Part shown: in pieces, positions 39,601 through 46,760 of the stretch | How positions within the stretch are numbered: the stretch's first letter is position 1 | Layout: the number at the start of each line of letters is the position of its first letter | Source of the DNA: Pseudomonas moorei | GTDB taxonomy: Bacteria; Pseudomonadota; Gammaproteobacteria; Pseudomonadales; Pseudomonadaceae | DNA length: 64,000 bases | Assembly: GCF_008801475.1 (NCBI RefSeq) | Contig: NZ_VZPP01000006.1 | Coordinates: 372,001 to 436,000, forward strand | Direction of reading: 5' to 3' | Made by a program: the position numbers and the translations under genes | The notes under the pieces: generated by a model | Seen by the model: the letters and a program-made list of their open reading frames with translations, nothing else | Told to the model about the DNA's origin: nothing | The model's database searches: none

Positions 39601-41236
39601 GGCCCATGCCCTGCCACTGCGAACCATTGCCGGAGTAAACGAATACCGGACCGTTGGCCTGCTCCACGGCGCGGCCACTTTCCAGCACCGCCGACAACGC
39701 CGGCACGCCAGGTTCGGTGGCGAAATCCAGCAGCGCCTGGGCGCTACCCTGCGCCTGCGCACCGAGCACCACAACTCTCTGCGGGTGCAATTCGCGACGG
39801 CACAGCGACTGGTAGGCGACGTCGTAGAGGCTCGGGGCGTCCGGCGCGGACATGAACTGCGCAAGCTGTTCACACTGATCGGTCAGGGCTGCGCTGTCCT
39901 TGGCCGAAACCAGCAGCGGCACAGAGTGTTGCGCCTGGCTCGCGGCTGGTGCTGCCGGTGGCGCACTCTCCAGGATCACATGGGCGTTGGCCCCGCCGAA
40001 CCCGAAGGAGTTGACCCCGACCACCAGTTTTCCAGTGGGTTTGAGGGCTTGGGTTTCGGTGACCACACTCAGGTTGAGATCGGCGAAAGGAATGTTCGGA
40101 TTGAGCTTGTTGATGCCAATGGTCGCCGGCACCTTGCGCTCGATCACGCAATGCAGCGCCTTCATAAGGCCGGCAACGCCCGAGGCGGCCTCGAGGTGGC
40201 CAATGTTGCTTTTGATCGAACCGATCAGCAGTGGCTGATTCGACGGGCGTTGCTGGCCCAGCGCTTCGCCGATGGCCCGGCTCTCGATGGGATCACCCAC
40301 CGGTGTGCCCGTGCCGTGAGCTTCCAGGTAATCGATGTCGGCCGCTGCAATGCCTGCCGAATCGTAAGCCTGTTTCATCAGGGCAATCTGCGCATCCGCA
40401 CTCGGGACCGTCAGACTCGACTTGCGCCCATCGGTATTGGCCGCCGTGCCGGCAACGACCGCGAGGATCTGGTTGCCGTCCTCGATCGCCTTGTCGTAAT
40501 CCTTCAGGTAGAACAGTCCGGCGCCTTCGGAGCGGACATAGCCGTCCGCCGCTTCATCGAACACGTGGCATTGCCCGGTGCGCGACAGCATCGAAGCCTT
40601 GGAAAAGATCAGGAAGCCGAAAGGATGCAGGTGCAGGCTGACCCCACCGGTAATCGCCTGTTCGATATCGCCGCTCTGAATGGCTTGGCAAGCCTGGTGA
40701 AACGCGATCAGCGAAGAAGAACACGCCGTGTCGATGGCCATGCTCGGACCTTGCAGGTCGTAGAAAAAGGACAACCGGTTGGCCGCGATGCTGAAGGTGT
40801 TGCCGGTGGCGGTGGCGGCGTCGATCATCGACATGTCATGGGCCAGGCGGTAGCTGTAGTCGACACTGGCTATACCCAGGTACACACCGCAATTGCTGCC
40901 ACGCAGGCTCGACGGCTTGACGCCGGCGTTCTCGAACAATTCCCAGCCAAGCTCCAGCAACAAGCGCTGCTGAGGGTCCATGACCGCCGCTTCACGAGGA
41001 GAGATATTGAAGAATCCGGCGTCGAAGGTCGAAATATCGCCGAGGGATCCGGAAGCAAAGGTGTAGGACGTTGCAGGGTTCGCCTTGTCCGGGTGCAGGA
41101 ATTCGTCTTTGGACCAGCGGGAAAAATCCGCTTGGGTAATGAAGCTTCGCCGGTCCAGCAAGTGCTGCCAAAAAGTTGCAGAAGTAGATCCTGGAAACCT
41201 GAACGACGTCCCTATGATTGCAACTTTCTTAAGCAT
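33677..41236 (-). CDS. Type I highly reducing polyketide synthase (KS-AT-DH-psiMT-ER-KR-ACP)
   Basis: This is a single-module 2519-residue synthase. KS is about 1-430 with Cys172 (DTACSSS), His307 (HGTGTPVGD) and His347 (NIGHLEA). AT is about 530-860 with Ser621 (GHSVGE) and YAFH at 723-726, suggesting malonyl. DH is about 893-1165 with His923 and Asp1087. A methyltransferase-like region lies at about 1215-1550, with poor SAM motif ILELGFEGAP. ER is about 1765-2085 (GAAGGVGIAA), KR about 2110-2300 (TGGLSGFG, Ser2246, Tyr2260) and ACP about 2390-2465 with Ser2424 (LGLDSL). No thioesterase is present. It should iteratively make a saturated chain. ATG at 41236 follows AAGGG; the frame to 41287 is not needed. 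Confidence 0.93.
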   Translation of the reverse strand: MLKKVAIIGTSFRFPGSTSATFWQHLLDRRSFITQADFSRWSKDEFLHPDKANPATSYTFASGSLGDISTFDAGFFNISPREAAVMDPQQRLLLELGWELFENAGVKPSSLRGSNCGVYLGIASVDYSYRLAHDMSMIDAATATGNTFSIAANRLSFFYDLQGPSMAIDTACSSSLIAFHQACQAIQSGDIEQAITGGVSLHLHPFGFLIFSKASMLSRTGQCHVFDEAADGYVRSEGAGLFYLKDYDKAIEDGNQILAVVAGTAANTDGRKSSLTVPSADAQIALMKQAYDSAGIAAADIDYLEAHGTGTPVGDPIESRAIGEALGQQRPSNQPLLIGSIKSNIGHLEAASGVAGLMKALHCVIERKVPATIGINKLNPNIPFADLNLSVVTETQALKPTGKLVVGVNSFGFGGANAHVILESAPPAAPAASQAQHSVPLLVSAKDSAALTDQCEQLAQFMSAPDAPSLYDVAYQSLCRRELHPQRVVVLGAQAQGSAQALLDFATEPGVPALSAVLESGRAVEQANGPVFVYSGNGSQWQGMGQSLLADPVFHQAVAELDAIFQPLSGYSLIAELAGELGDDRYPLTEFAQPALFALQVGVTRMLAEKGVVPVAVIGHSVGEVAAAWACGALTLNDATAVIYHRSRLQGLTKGCGQMSAVGLSGDDTASLLQTLGLDSELVVAGDNSFKGATVAGLPAALDSLESALTERQVFVRRLGLDYAFHSPAMEVIADQVVAALSDIVPGPARIPLYSTVTGDLLAGECLDAEYWWKNIRYPVLFKSASEALVEQGYNVFVEVGPHPILRAYVTDALNSQEREGVVIPTVLRGEESPQSIDRTLAKVLIAGVDIDLQCLFSAPGRFVRLPNYVWQRERLWHADSPESSGNLRRERVHPLLGYPLPEHEFTWDNRLDTQLFPSLGDHMVGDSVLFPGAGFTELALAAALQYQPGEFVEIEELEIHSPLLLHAEFSKKVRVTVDSSDGTVSIVSRTTAQAEPWVQHVVARLPGEARGGLLACAAPALPARAPDFTSSGHLALTRAVGLNYGPAYQAVQAGWIEGNQVLARLAVPTPIEAELASLNLHPALLDSAFQLITQLLSQEAGSRKGLAFIPVKLGRIAFATGSLPPCLAQVSLVKRSEHSLLADFTLYDAEGRAVICIKDARFRGVRLHKDRSGDIKLADFVGVAKPYPANERAVPTAGSALQALLQQHLDTVADEPGLVRYAHEIDPLLDGLCASFLLEAIDKLGGELTRQQHATWNAGSYLDHLLAQAVEDGSLVAVGNDTWQLADQGERASAQDIWQELFRSYPEHFQVIHSVGRIGMHLLELMSGQVELAQLLPRETTPAVLTRLVLGAGGYHAVLGGLREHIAQRLRALPDGQRLRILELGFEGAPLAADLCVGLDFDRVDYQYVARNIEALSMLQADFPDLQVLNLEDTEKVARVPANDFDLLLVATDLAPLEALSQGLQQAITRLGARGEVLLLAQHPARWADFTFGAEPSWWLARQGQQALSVQQPPGFWQQELRRHGLTVSEPLELIPDMASGSYLLVAGKDNAKTLSVAPAYPHQRWLLVADEQGPEGPLTEALATILREQGQDVALLVPGSTAVLAQQLSAGPAAQHIVMLAGLFASLGLDAQVDRCMLAAAITQACESVGIAADCWLLTSGAAVHLLPPGAAQETTVTHIADAALWGFGRTLSNEAVGCRVRLLDLAMGADARHLATALLNADEETELALSAAGDRYVARLRVQPDEWPQDGTPQVPAQIKLGFDLPGQLRHLRWEAGEPRLPADDQLDIEVQATGLNFRDVMYALGLLSDEAIENGFSGPTLGFEFAGVVRGKGALVEGDFQPGDRVVGFGPSSFANRLVTNANAVARIPEGMSFEAAATIPSTFFTVYYALHHLARLEPGEKILIHGAAGGVGIAAIQIAKWCGAEIYATAGSDEKRDFLRLMGVEHIFDSRSLAYADEILAITDGRGVDVVLNSLAGEAINRNLRVLKPFGRFLELGKRDFYQNTKIGLRPFRNNISYFGIDADQLMSERPQLTRRLFGDMMELFREGLLSPLPYRAFDANEVVEAFRYMQQARQIGKIVVTYRTPIRGVVATSMAPAPTLSLAADASYLVTGGLSGFGLRSAQWLVEKGARHLVLLGRRGAATEEAQPLLALWREQGIEVQALACDITDRAQLLSVMTRIQASGQPLRGVVHAATVFDDGLIRNLTLEQLQRVLEPKAKGAQYLHELTAHLPLDFFVLFSSATTLFGNPGQANYVAANHWLEALARHRLALGLPATSVLWGAIDDAGFLARNQDIKDALQSRMGGAALQSEAALQTLERLLLQRRSGLGVLELDWKALSRFLPAAGSPKFNELARLHGGEQDEESDADDIQRLLAEMDDPELIELFNEMLKQEISEILRIPTSKLDITRPLQELGLDSLMSVELVVAVEERFGVRLPVMELSEASNIGKITVRILELLRGNQDGDVQVDGENNLQSLASETFSRHGVDISRDDIVQLSDGLDAQGSKLSRLIN

Positions 41237-41555
41237 TGAAACTAACCCTTTATCCCCAGCCCTTTTCCAAAGCTGAACAACAATCAAATTCCATTAATGT
41301 AAATGCTGGAAACCCGGCGACACCTCGAGGGCTGTGTACTGACCCAACCTTGATAGCAGCAAACACCCTGCGCAAAACAGCGGCGAATCATACGCTTGGA
41401 TCCCATCAAGGGAAACCTGAAAAGCGCAGCCGCCGGGCGGCTCGACCTTCGCTTTCGCGGCGAATTTGCGAAGCCCGTCAGGTTCCGCAAAAAAATATTC
41501 AACAAATTCGCGACGCAGCCGACAACTCTTGAAAACCTTGCGGATTGAAAAAGCC
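41237..41555. other. Upstream region of the PKS operon
   Basis: This 319-base region separates the PKS gene from the aer-like pseudogene. It is less GC-rich than its neighbours and should hold the promoter of the PKS-oxoamine synthase operon, but I see no convincing -35/-10 pair, operator or hairpin. The open frames here have no recognisable family. Confidence 0.4.
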
Positions 41556-42077
41556 ATGCGTAACAACTAGCCCATCACACAACGCGAACGGACCTTCCCG
41601 GCTCAGCAACGGTTGATTTCCACCACCGATGCCAAGGGACTGATCACCTACTGCAACGACGCCTTCGTCGAAATCAGCGGGTTTTCTCGTGAGGAACTGA
41701 TCCGCGCGCCGCATAACCTGGTTCGCCACCCCGACGTTCCGGCCGCGGTGTTCTCGCACATGTGGGCAACACTCAAACAAGGCTTGCCATGGATGGGCAT
41801 TGTCAAGAATCGCTGCAAGAGCGGTGATCACTACTGGGTTAATGCCTACGTGACGCCGATCTTCGAAGGCAATCAGGTGATCGGTTACGAGTCGGTGCGG
41901 GTCAAGCCCACCGCGGAACAGATCCGCCGTGCCGAAGCGCTCTACCAACGCATCAATCAGGGCAAGCCGGCCATTCCTTCCACCGATAAATGGTTGCCGA
42001 TCCTGCAAGACTGGCTGCCGTTCATTCTGGTCAGCCAGTTGAGCTTCATGATCGGTGCCTCGCTGAATTCCCAGTAG
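41556..42077 (+). pseudogene. Broken aer-like PAS chemoreceptor gene
   Basis: The frame ATG-CGT-AAC-AAC starts at 41556 and meets TAG at codon 5 (41568-41570), where aer-like genes normally have CAG. It then continues in the same frame with PITQRERTFPAQQRL and a complete PAS domain (NDAFVEISGFSREEL, VRHPDVPAAVF). The frame ends in LNSQ-TAG at 42075-42077, where the family has Trp in the membrane segment. The HAMP-like part and the methyl-accepting signalling domain are absent. It cannot make a working energy-taxis receptor. Translation from TTG at 41613 could still give a soluble PAS fragment. Confidence 0.85.
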
Positions 42078-42251
42078 GGGTTTGCCATGGGGGCCGGCCT
42101 CGATCAGGGCCTGCACGTTGCCACAACGCTGGAATGAGGGGGAAGCGGCAATTTGTTGGTTGAATGTGAAGGCCCCATCGCGGGTAAATGAACTCCAGGC
42201 CATCCCAATCAGTCAGCTGCATAGGACCTCAATTCCCGGAGCGTCACGGTA

Positions 42252-44078
42252 ATGCCTGATCATCACCCGGAACGACAAAGCCCCATCGACGCCCACGGCA
42301 TCATCGGCGACATGCGCAGCGCGGCGCTGGTCAATGACAAGGGCAGCGTGGATTTTTTCTGCTGGCCGGAGTTCGATAGCCCGTCGATTTTCTGTTCGCT
42401 GCTGGACACCCCCGAGGCCGGCATTTTCCAGCTGTCCCCGGACTTGCCCGATGCGCGTCGCGAGCAGATTTACCTGCCCGACACCAACGTGCTGCAAACC
42501 CGCTGGCTCAGTGATCACGCCGTGGTCGAAATCACCGACCTGCTGCCCATCGGCGACACCGAAGATGACCTGCCGATGCTGATGCGTCGGGTGCGCGTGG
42601 TCAGTGGCCGGGCGACCTTTCGCCTGCGCTGCGCGGTGCGCCATGACTACGCCCGTGCCACCACCCTCGCCCGCCTGGATGGTAAGGACGTTGTATTCGC
42701 CGCCACCGGTCAACCGTCGTTGCGGCTGTCCACGGATCAGCCCCTAAGGATCGACGGCAATGCGGCGGTGGCCGAATTCTCCCTCGAACAGGACCAGACC
42801 GCGCAATGCCTGCTCGGCGCCGTCGACGATCCCCGCTTCAAGGAAGGTGCCGCCGACTTGTGCCTGGAACGCACCCTGAAGTTCTGGCGCGACTGGATCA
42901 GGCAGTCCAGCTACCGTGGGCGCTGGCGGGAAATGGTCAACCGCTCGGCGCTGGCGATGAAGTTGCTGACCTCGCGTAAACACGGCGCCATCCTCGCCGC
43001 CGCGACCTTCGGCCTGCCGGAAAGCGTTGGCGGCGAACGCAACTGGGACTACCGCTATACCTGGATCCGCGACGCCTCATTCACGGTCTATGCCTTCATG
43101 CGCCTGGGGTTCGTCGACGAGGCCAACGCCTACATGCGCTGGTTGCGCGGACGGGTCAGCGACTGTCGGGGCCACGCGATGAAAATCAATATCCTGTACG
43201 GCATCGACGGTCGCCAGGAACTGCCGGAAGTCGAACTCACGCACCTGTCCGGCCATGGTGGTGCGACCCCGGTGCGCATCGGCAATCTGGCGTATACGCA
43301 GGTCCAGCTGGATATCTTCGGCGAGCTGATGGACGCGGTGTACCTGGTCAACAAGTACGGCGAAGCCATTTCCCACGAGGGCTGGAAGCACACGGTGGAA
43401 GTGGTCGATCAGGTCTGCGAAACCTGGCAGCAGGAAGATGTCGGTATCTGGGAAATGCGCGGCGAGCAGCACCATTTCCTGCACTCGCGCCTGATGTGCT
43501 GGGTGGCGCTGGACCGGGCGATCCGCCTCGCCTCGAAACGCTCCCTGCCCGCCCCGTTCGCCCGTTGGGACCAGACCCGCCAGGCCATCTACTCGGACAT
43601 CTGGGAAAACTTCTGGAACGAGGAACACGGGCATTTCGTCCAGCACATCGGCGGCACCGCCCTCGACGGCTCGATGCTGCTGATGCCGCTGGTGCGTTTC
43701 GTCAGCGCCAAGGACCCACGCTGGCTGGCGACCCTCGACGCCATCGCAAAGAATCTGGTGCGCGATGGCATGGTGTATCGCTACCACAATGACGACAAAC
43801 ACATCGACGGCCTGCCCGGCACCGAAGGCGCGTTCGCCGCGTGCTCGTTCTGGTACGTCGAATGCCTGGCCCGGGCCGGTCGCCTGGAAAAGGCTCATCT
43901 GGAGTTCGAACAACTGCTGCGCTATGCCAACCCCTTGGGGTTGTACGCGGAAGAATTCGACAGTCACGCGCGGCACATGGGCAACACACCGCAAGCGCTG
44001 ACGCACCTGGCGTTGATCAGTGCGGCGTGTTTTCTGGATCGGAAGTTGAGTGGGGAGAAGAGTGTCTGGCAGCCTTGA
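42252..44078 (+). CDS. GH15-family glycoside hydrolase (glucoamylase/trehalase-like)
   Basis: This 608-residue protein has an N-terminal beta-sandwich domain (DUF5911-type, DAHGIIGDMRSAALVN) and an (alpha/alpha)6 barrel. ERNWDYRYTWIRDASFT is the family substrate-site signature. The general acid lies in WEMRGEQHHFLHSR and the base in YAEEFDSHARHMGNTPQAL. Members hydrolyse alpha-glucosidic bonds in maltodextrins or trehalose. There is no signal peptide, so it is cytoplasmic and probably works on storage or osmolyte sugars. It stands alone and neighbours do not define the substrate. Confidence 0.9.
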   Translation: MPDHHPERQSPIDAHGIIGDMRSAALVNDKGSVDFFCWPEFDSPSIFCSLLDTPEAGIFQLSPDLPDARREQIYLPDTNVLQTRWLSDHAVVEITDLLPIGDTEDDLPMLMRRVRVVSGRATFRLRCAVRHDYARATTLARLDGKDVVFAATGQPSLRLSTDQPLRIDGNAAVAEFSLEQDQTAQCLLGAVDDPRFKEGAADLCLERTLKFWRDWIRQSSYRGRWREMVNRSALAMKLLTSRKHGAILAAATFGLPESVGGERNWDYRYTWIRDASFTVYAFMRLGFVDEANAYMRWLRGRVSDCRGHAMKINILYGIDGRQELPEVELTHLSGHGGATPVRIGNLAYTQVQLDIFGELMDAVYLVNKYGEAISHEGWKHTVEVVDQVCETWQQEDVGIWEMRGEQHHFLHSRLMCWVALDRAIRLASKRSLPAPFARWDQTRQAIYSDIWENFWNEEHGHFVQHIGGTALDGSMLLMPLVRFVSAKDPRWLATLDAIAKNLVRDGMVYRYHNDDKHIDGLPGTEGAFAACSFWYVECLARAGRLEKAHLEFEQLLRYANPLGLYAEEFDSHARHMGNTPQALTHLALISAACFLDRKLSGEKSVWQP

Positions 44079-44237
44079 AGCCAGCGCCTGTCACCTGTTC
44101 ACCCCAGGTGGATGTCCTACATTTCTTAAACAAAACATGCAGAAATACTCTGTTGCCAGCCGTTACATCCCCACCTAACATCCCCGATCAACGGGCACAG
44201 CGGAGCTGTCCAACCACCCCGAATTCAAGGAACCAGA

Positions 44238-44633
44238 ATGACCCAACGCATCCATCGCAGCATCGAATCGCCCTTGCGCTCGGGCCTGACCCGCGACGAA
44301 CTGTGGGAGGCCCACGACAGGGGCCTGATCAAATGCTGGGAGATCGGCCGCCAGCGTGCCGTCCGCTTCCCGGACCTCGCGCAACGGTGCCTGGCCGGTG
44401 AACTGCCGGTGCTGGGCTGGAAGGGTGGTGTCAGCCGCAGCCTGAAAAAACTCGAAAAATACGGTTCCCTCAAATACCTCGCCCAGTGGCAGGGCTTGCG
44501 CGGCGAGGACCTGGATGTGGATTTGAGTGAAGAGCGGGCATTGACCTGTTCACGCACGCGGATGGTGGTGACGTTTACGCCGGATCGGGCGAAGTACTTC
44601 AATCAGGTGACGGAAGTCGAGGCGGCTGAGTAA
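44238..44633 (+). CDS. Conserved hypothetical protein, basic, 131 residues
   Basis: I do not recognise a named family. The ATG at 44238 has AAGGA seven bases upstream. The chain is basic in its first 90 residues (GLTRDELWEAHDRGLIKCWE, GVSRSLKKLEKYGSLKYLAQ). It may contain a helix-turn-helix-like segment near the start. No signal peptide or membrane segment is visible. It lies between a GH15 gene and the GlxA regulator and is transcribed alone. Confidence 0.7.
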   Translation: MTQRIHRSIESPLRSGLTRDELWEAHDRGLIKCWEIGRQRAVRFPDLAQRCLAGELPVLGWKGGVSRSLKKLEKYGSLKYLAQWQGLRGEDLDVDLSEERALTCSRTRMVVTFTPDRAKYFNQVTEVEAAE

Positions 44634-44665
44634 AAGCGCTGCGCATCGACTGACGTCCCCCGCGT

Positions 44666-45646
44666 TCAAGGCAGCACGGGATCTGCGGCGCTGACAGAAA
44701 ACCGCTCACGATAGGCTTGTGGCGTCACGCCCATGGCGCGCAGAAAGCTGCGGCGCAGGGTTTCCTCGCTGCCGAATCCGCATTGCACGGCGACCCGTTT
44801 GATCGGCACGCCGGTGTCGCTGAGTAGCCGTCGCGCGGTTTCGACGCGGATCTGTTCGATGGCACGGGCCGGGGTCTGGCCGGTGTCGGCGCGGTAGTGG
44901 CGCACGAAGCTGCGTTCGCTCATGCCGGCCTGCAGAGCCAGGGTGGGAACGCCGAGGTCCTTGGTAAGGTTTTCGCTGATCCAGGCATGAAGTTCGTCGA
45001 ACCGGTTGCCTTCCTTTTGCAAAGACAGGGTCACGCTGAATTGCGACTGACCGCCGGGCCGCTTGAGGAACACCACCAGTTGCCGCGCTACTTCCAGGGC
45101 CATGGTGCGGCCGAGGTCTTGCTCGACCATGGCCAGCGCGAGGTCGATGCCGGCGGTGACTCCCGCCGAGGTCCAGACCGGGCCATCGTTGATGAAGATC
45201 GGATTCGGCTCGACCCGCAATTGCGGGTGCTGCTGCGCCAATTGCTCGCAACGGGTCCAGTGGGTCACCACGCGCCGACCATCGAGCCAGCCACTGGCCG
45301 CCAGCAAAAACGCCCCGGTGCACACCGATGAAACCCGCCGGCACCCTACTGCATGCTCGCGCACCCACGCCACCAAAGGCTGATCTTCAGCCGCCGCATA
45401 TACGCCCCAGCCGCCCGCGATGATCAAGGTGTCGGTGCCCTGCTCCGGCAACGGTTCGGCCAACAAGGCCAATCCCGCCGATGACATCACCGCCCCGCCG
45501 CCGCTGGCGATCACCGACGGCGCGTAGGGCGGCGGCAAACCTTGCTGACGGGCGATGTCGTTGGCCGAAGCGAACACCTGCAACGGCCCGGTGACATCGA
45601 GCAGTTGCACGTTGGGAAACGCAAGCACGTGAATGATCTTGGGCAT
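44666..45646 (-). CDS. GlxA-family transcriptional regulator (DJ-1/PfpI plus AraC domain)
   Basis: This 326-residue regulator has an N-terminal DJ-1/PfpI-like sensor domain (VLAFPNVQLLDVTGPLQVFA, SVCTGAFLLAASGWLDG). It is followed by a C-terminal AraC DNA-binding domain with two helix-turn-helix units (LALQAGMSERSFVRHYR and VAVQCGFGSEETLRRSF). The Cys in SVCTGAF is the usual nucleophile position, but in regulators it probably senses ligand. It is divergent from the isonitrile hydratase gene, which it likely controls through the palindrome between them. The ATG at 45646 (MPKIIHVLAF) is chosen over an upstream frame that reads into the operator. Confidence 0.9.
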   Translation of the reverse strand: MPKIIHVLAFPNVQLLDVTGPLQVFASANDIARQQGLPPPYAPSVIASGGGAVMSSAGLALLAEPLPEQGTDTLIIAGGWGVYAAAEDQPLVAWVREHAVGCRRVSSVCTGAFLLAASGWLDGRRVVTHWTRCEQLAQQHPQLRVEPNPIFINDGPVWTSAGVTAGIDLALAMVEQDLGRTMALEVARQLVVFLKRPGGQSQFSVTLSLQKEGNRFDELHAWISENLTKDLGVPTLALQAGMSERSFVRHYRADTGQTPARAIEQIRVETARRLLSDTGVPIKRVAVQCGFGSEETLRRSFLRAMGVTPQAYRERFSVSAADPVLP

Positions 45647-45647
45647 G

Positions 45648-45685
45648 ATTGGCGTAATTCGTGGGGTTATTGGCGTATACGCCAA
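45648..45685. promoter_or_regulatory. Operator candidate between glxA-type regulator and inhA
   Basis: TTGGCGTATACGCCAA at 45670-45685 is a perfect 16-bp palindrome. The half-sequence attggcgta occurs again 21 bases earlier (45648-45656), two helical turns away. This spacing and position fit binding of a dimeric AraC-type regulator to its own promoter and the divergent gene. Confidence 0.6.
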
Positions 45686-45736
45686 ATCCTACGAGCCTAC
45701 AGTGAAGCCGTCCACCCACTTCATGAGAAAAACACC

Positions 45737-46423
45737 ATGACCTTGCAGATCGGTTTTCTGTTGTTTCCACAGGTTCAACAACTCGACCTGACCGGCCCTT
45801 ACGACGTGTTGGCCTCGCTGCCGGATGTGAAGGTGCATTTGATCTGGAAGGACCTGATGCCCATCACCGCCAGCACCGGCCTGATGTTGAAACCGACCGT
45901 CACTTTTGACGACTGCCCTGCGCTGGATGTGATCTGTATTCCTGGCGGCAGCGGCGTCGGTGCGTTGATGGAAGATGACCGGACCCTGGCCTTTATCAAG
46001 TCTCAAGCCGCCAACGCGCGTTATGTCACCTCGGTCTGCACCGGTGCTCTGGTACTCGGCGCGGCGGGCCTGCTCAAGGGCAAGCGTGCGACCACCCACT
46101 GGGCCTATCACGAACTGCTGGCACCGCTGGGGGCGATTGCGGTGAAAGACCGGGTGGTGCGCGACGGTAACCTGCTGACCGGTGGCGGGATCACCGCGGG
46201 CATCGATTTCGCCCTGACCCTGGCCGCCGAACTGTTCGATAAGGACACCGCGCAGTTGGTGCAACTGCAGCTCGAATACGCCCCGGCGCCGCCATTCGCC
46301 GCGGGCAGCCCGGAAACGGCGCCAGCCAGCGTGTTGGAAGAAGCCCGCAAGCGCGCTGCCGGTTCATTGAAGCTGCGTGCAGAAATCACCGAACGTGCCG
46401 CAGCGAAACTGGATCGACGCTAA
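45737..46423 (+). CDS. inhA: Isonitrile hydratase, DJ-1/PfpI family
   Basis: The 228-residue protein has the same length and overall sequence as Pseudomonas putida isonitrile hydratase InhA, which converts isonitriles to N-substituted formamides. The nucleophile elbow is TSVCTGALVLGAAG, with Cys near residue 101, and the family Asp lies in QQLDLTGPYDV. The tail LQLEYAPAPPFAAG is typical. Divergence from a GlxA regulator fits inducible expression. The ATG at 45737 is chosen by length and sequence match. Confidence 0.88.
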   Translation: MTLQIGFLLFPQVQQLDLTGPYDVLASLPDVKVHLIWKDLMPITASTGLMLKPTVTFDDCPALDVICIPGGSGVGALMEDDRTLAFIKSQAANARYVTSVCTGALVLGAAGLLKGKRATTHWAYHELLAPLGAIAVKDRVVRDGNLLTGGGITAGIDFALTLAAELFDKDTAQLVQLQLEYAPAPPFAAGSPETAPASVLEEARKRAAGSLKLRAEITERAAAKLDRR

Positions 46424-46481
46424 AAGAGCGGCTGCGGGAACCCGGCTCCCGCAGCCAATACTTTTCTTGCGCCCATAAAAA

Positions 46482-46499
46482 AACCCGCCGAAGCGGGTT
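46482..46499 (-). terminator. Terminator for minus-strand transcription
   Basis: The stem aacccgc / gcgggtt with loop cgaa is followed, on the minus strand, by a run of seven T. On the plus strand the T-tract is poor, so this mainly ends transcripts coming from the SRPBCC side. Confidence 0.75.
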
Positions 46500-46511
46500 C
46501 TTCCCAGACCA

Positions 46512-46760
46512 TTACGACTCCCTGTCGTCAGCATTCCATGCAGGCCGATCATCCATGATCCTGAGCACTCCCTGTGCTTCAGTGGATGGGGCCAGAATAC
46601 GCATGGGATCCAATCTGCAATAGAGGACATATCTACTAACACTTGTAGGACATTCGCTATAGCTGCCCTTCCGAAGTCCCTTGGACATGTCGGACTTCGA
46701 GCGCGAAGGCCGCGAATGACGCGACCTGCGGCTGACTTGCAGCTTTGCGGGTGTGATCAT
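46512..46760 (-). CDS. Doubtful 82-residue ORF coupled to the SRPBCC gene
   Basis: The ATG at 46760 overlaps the SRPBCC stop by ATGA, and its TAA lies 13 bases before a minus-strand terminator. Both facts favour a real gene. Against it, the N-terminal half (VSRRSRHSRPSRSKSD) looks like chance translation and no family is recognised. A shorter version starts at 46604 (MRILAPSTEAQGVLRIMDDR, 30 residues). The 333 bases between inhA and the SRPBCC gene contain nothing else I can support. Confidence 0.3.
   Translation of the reverse strand: MITPAKLQVSRRSRHSRPSRSKSDMSKGLRKGSYSECPTSVSRYVLYCRLDPMRILAPSTEAQGVLRIMDDRPAWNADDRES

Noticed and set aside
38492..41239. 915-codon plus-strand frame opposite the PKS, and another at 34250-35887
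   Set aside because: These are high-GC shadow frames; the minus-strand PKS has continuous domains and catalytic residues.
41613..42077. Intact short PAS-domain protein
   Set aside because: The frame continues upstream to an ATG with aer-like N-terminal sequence broken by one stop, and ends at a nonsense codon inside a conserved membrane segment.
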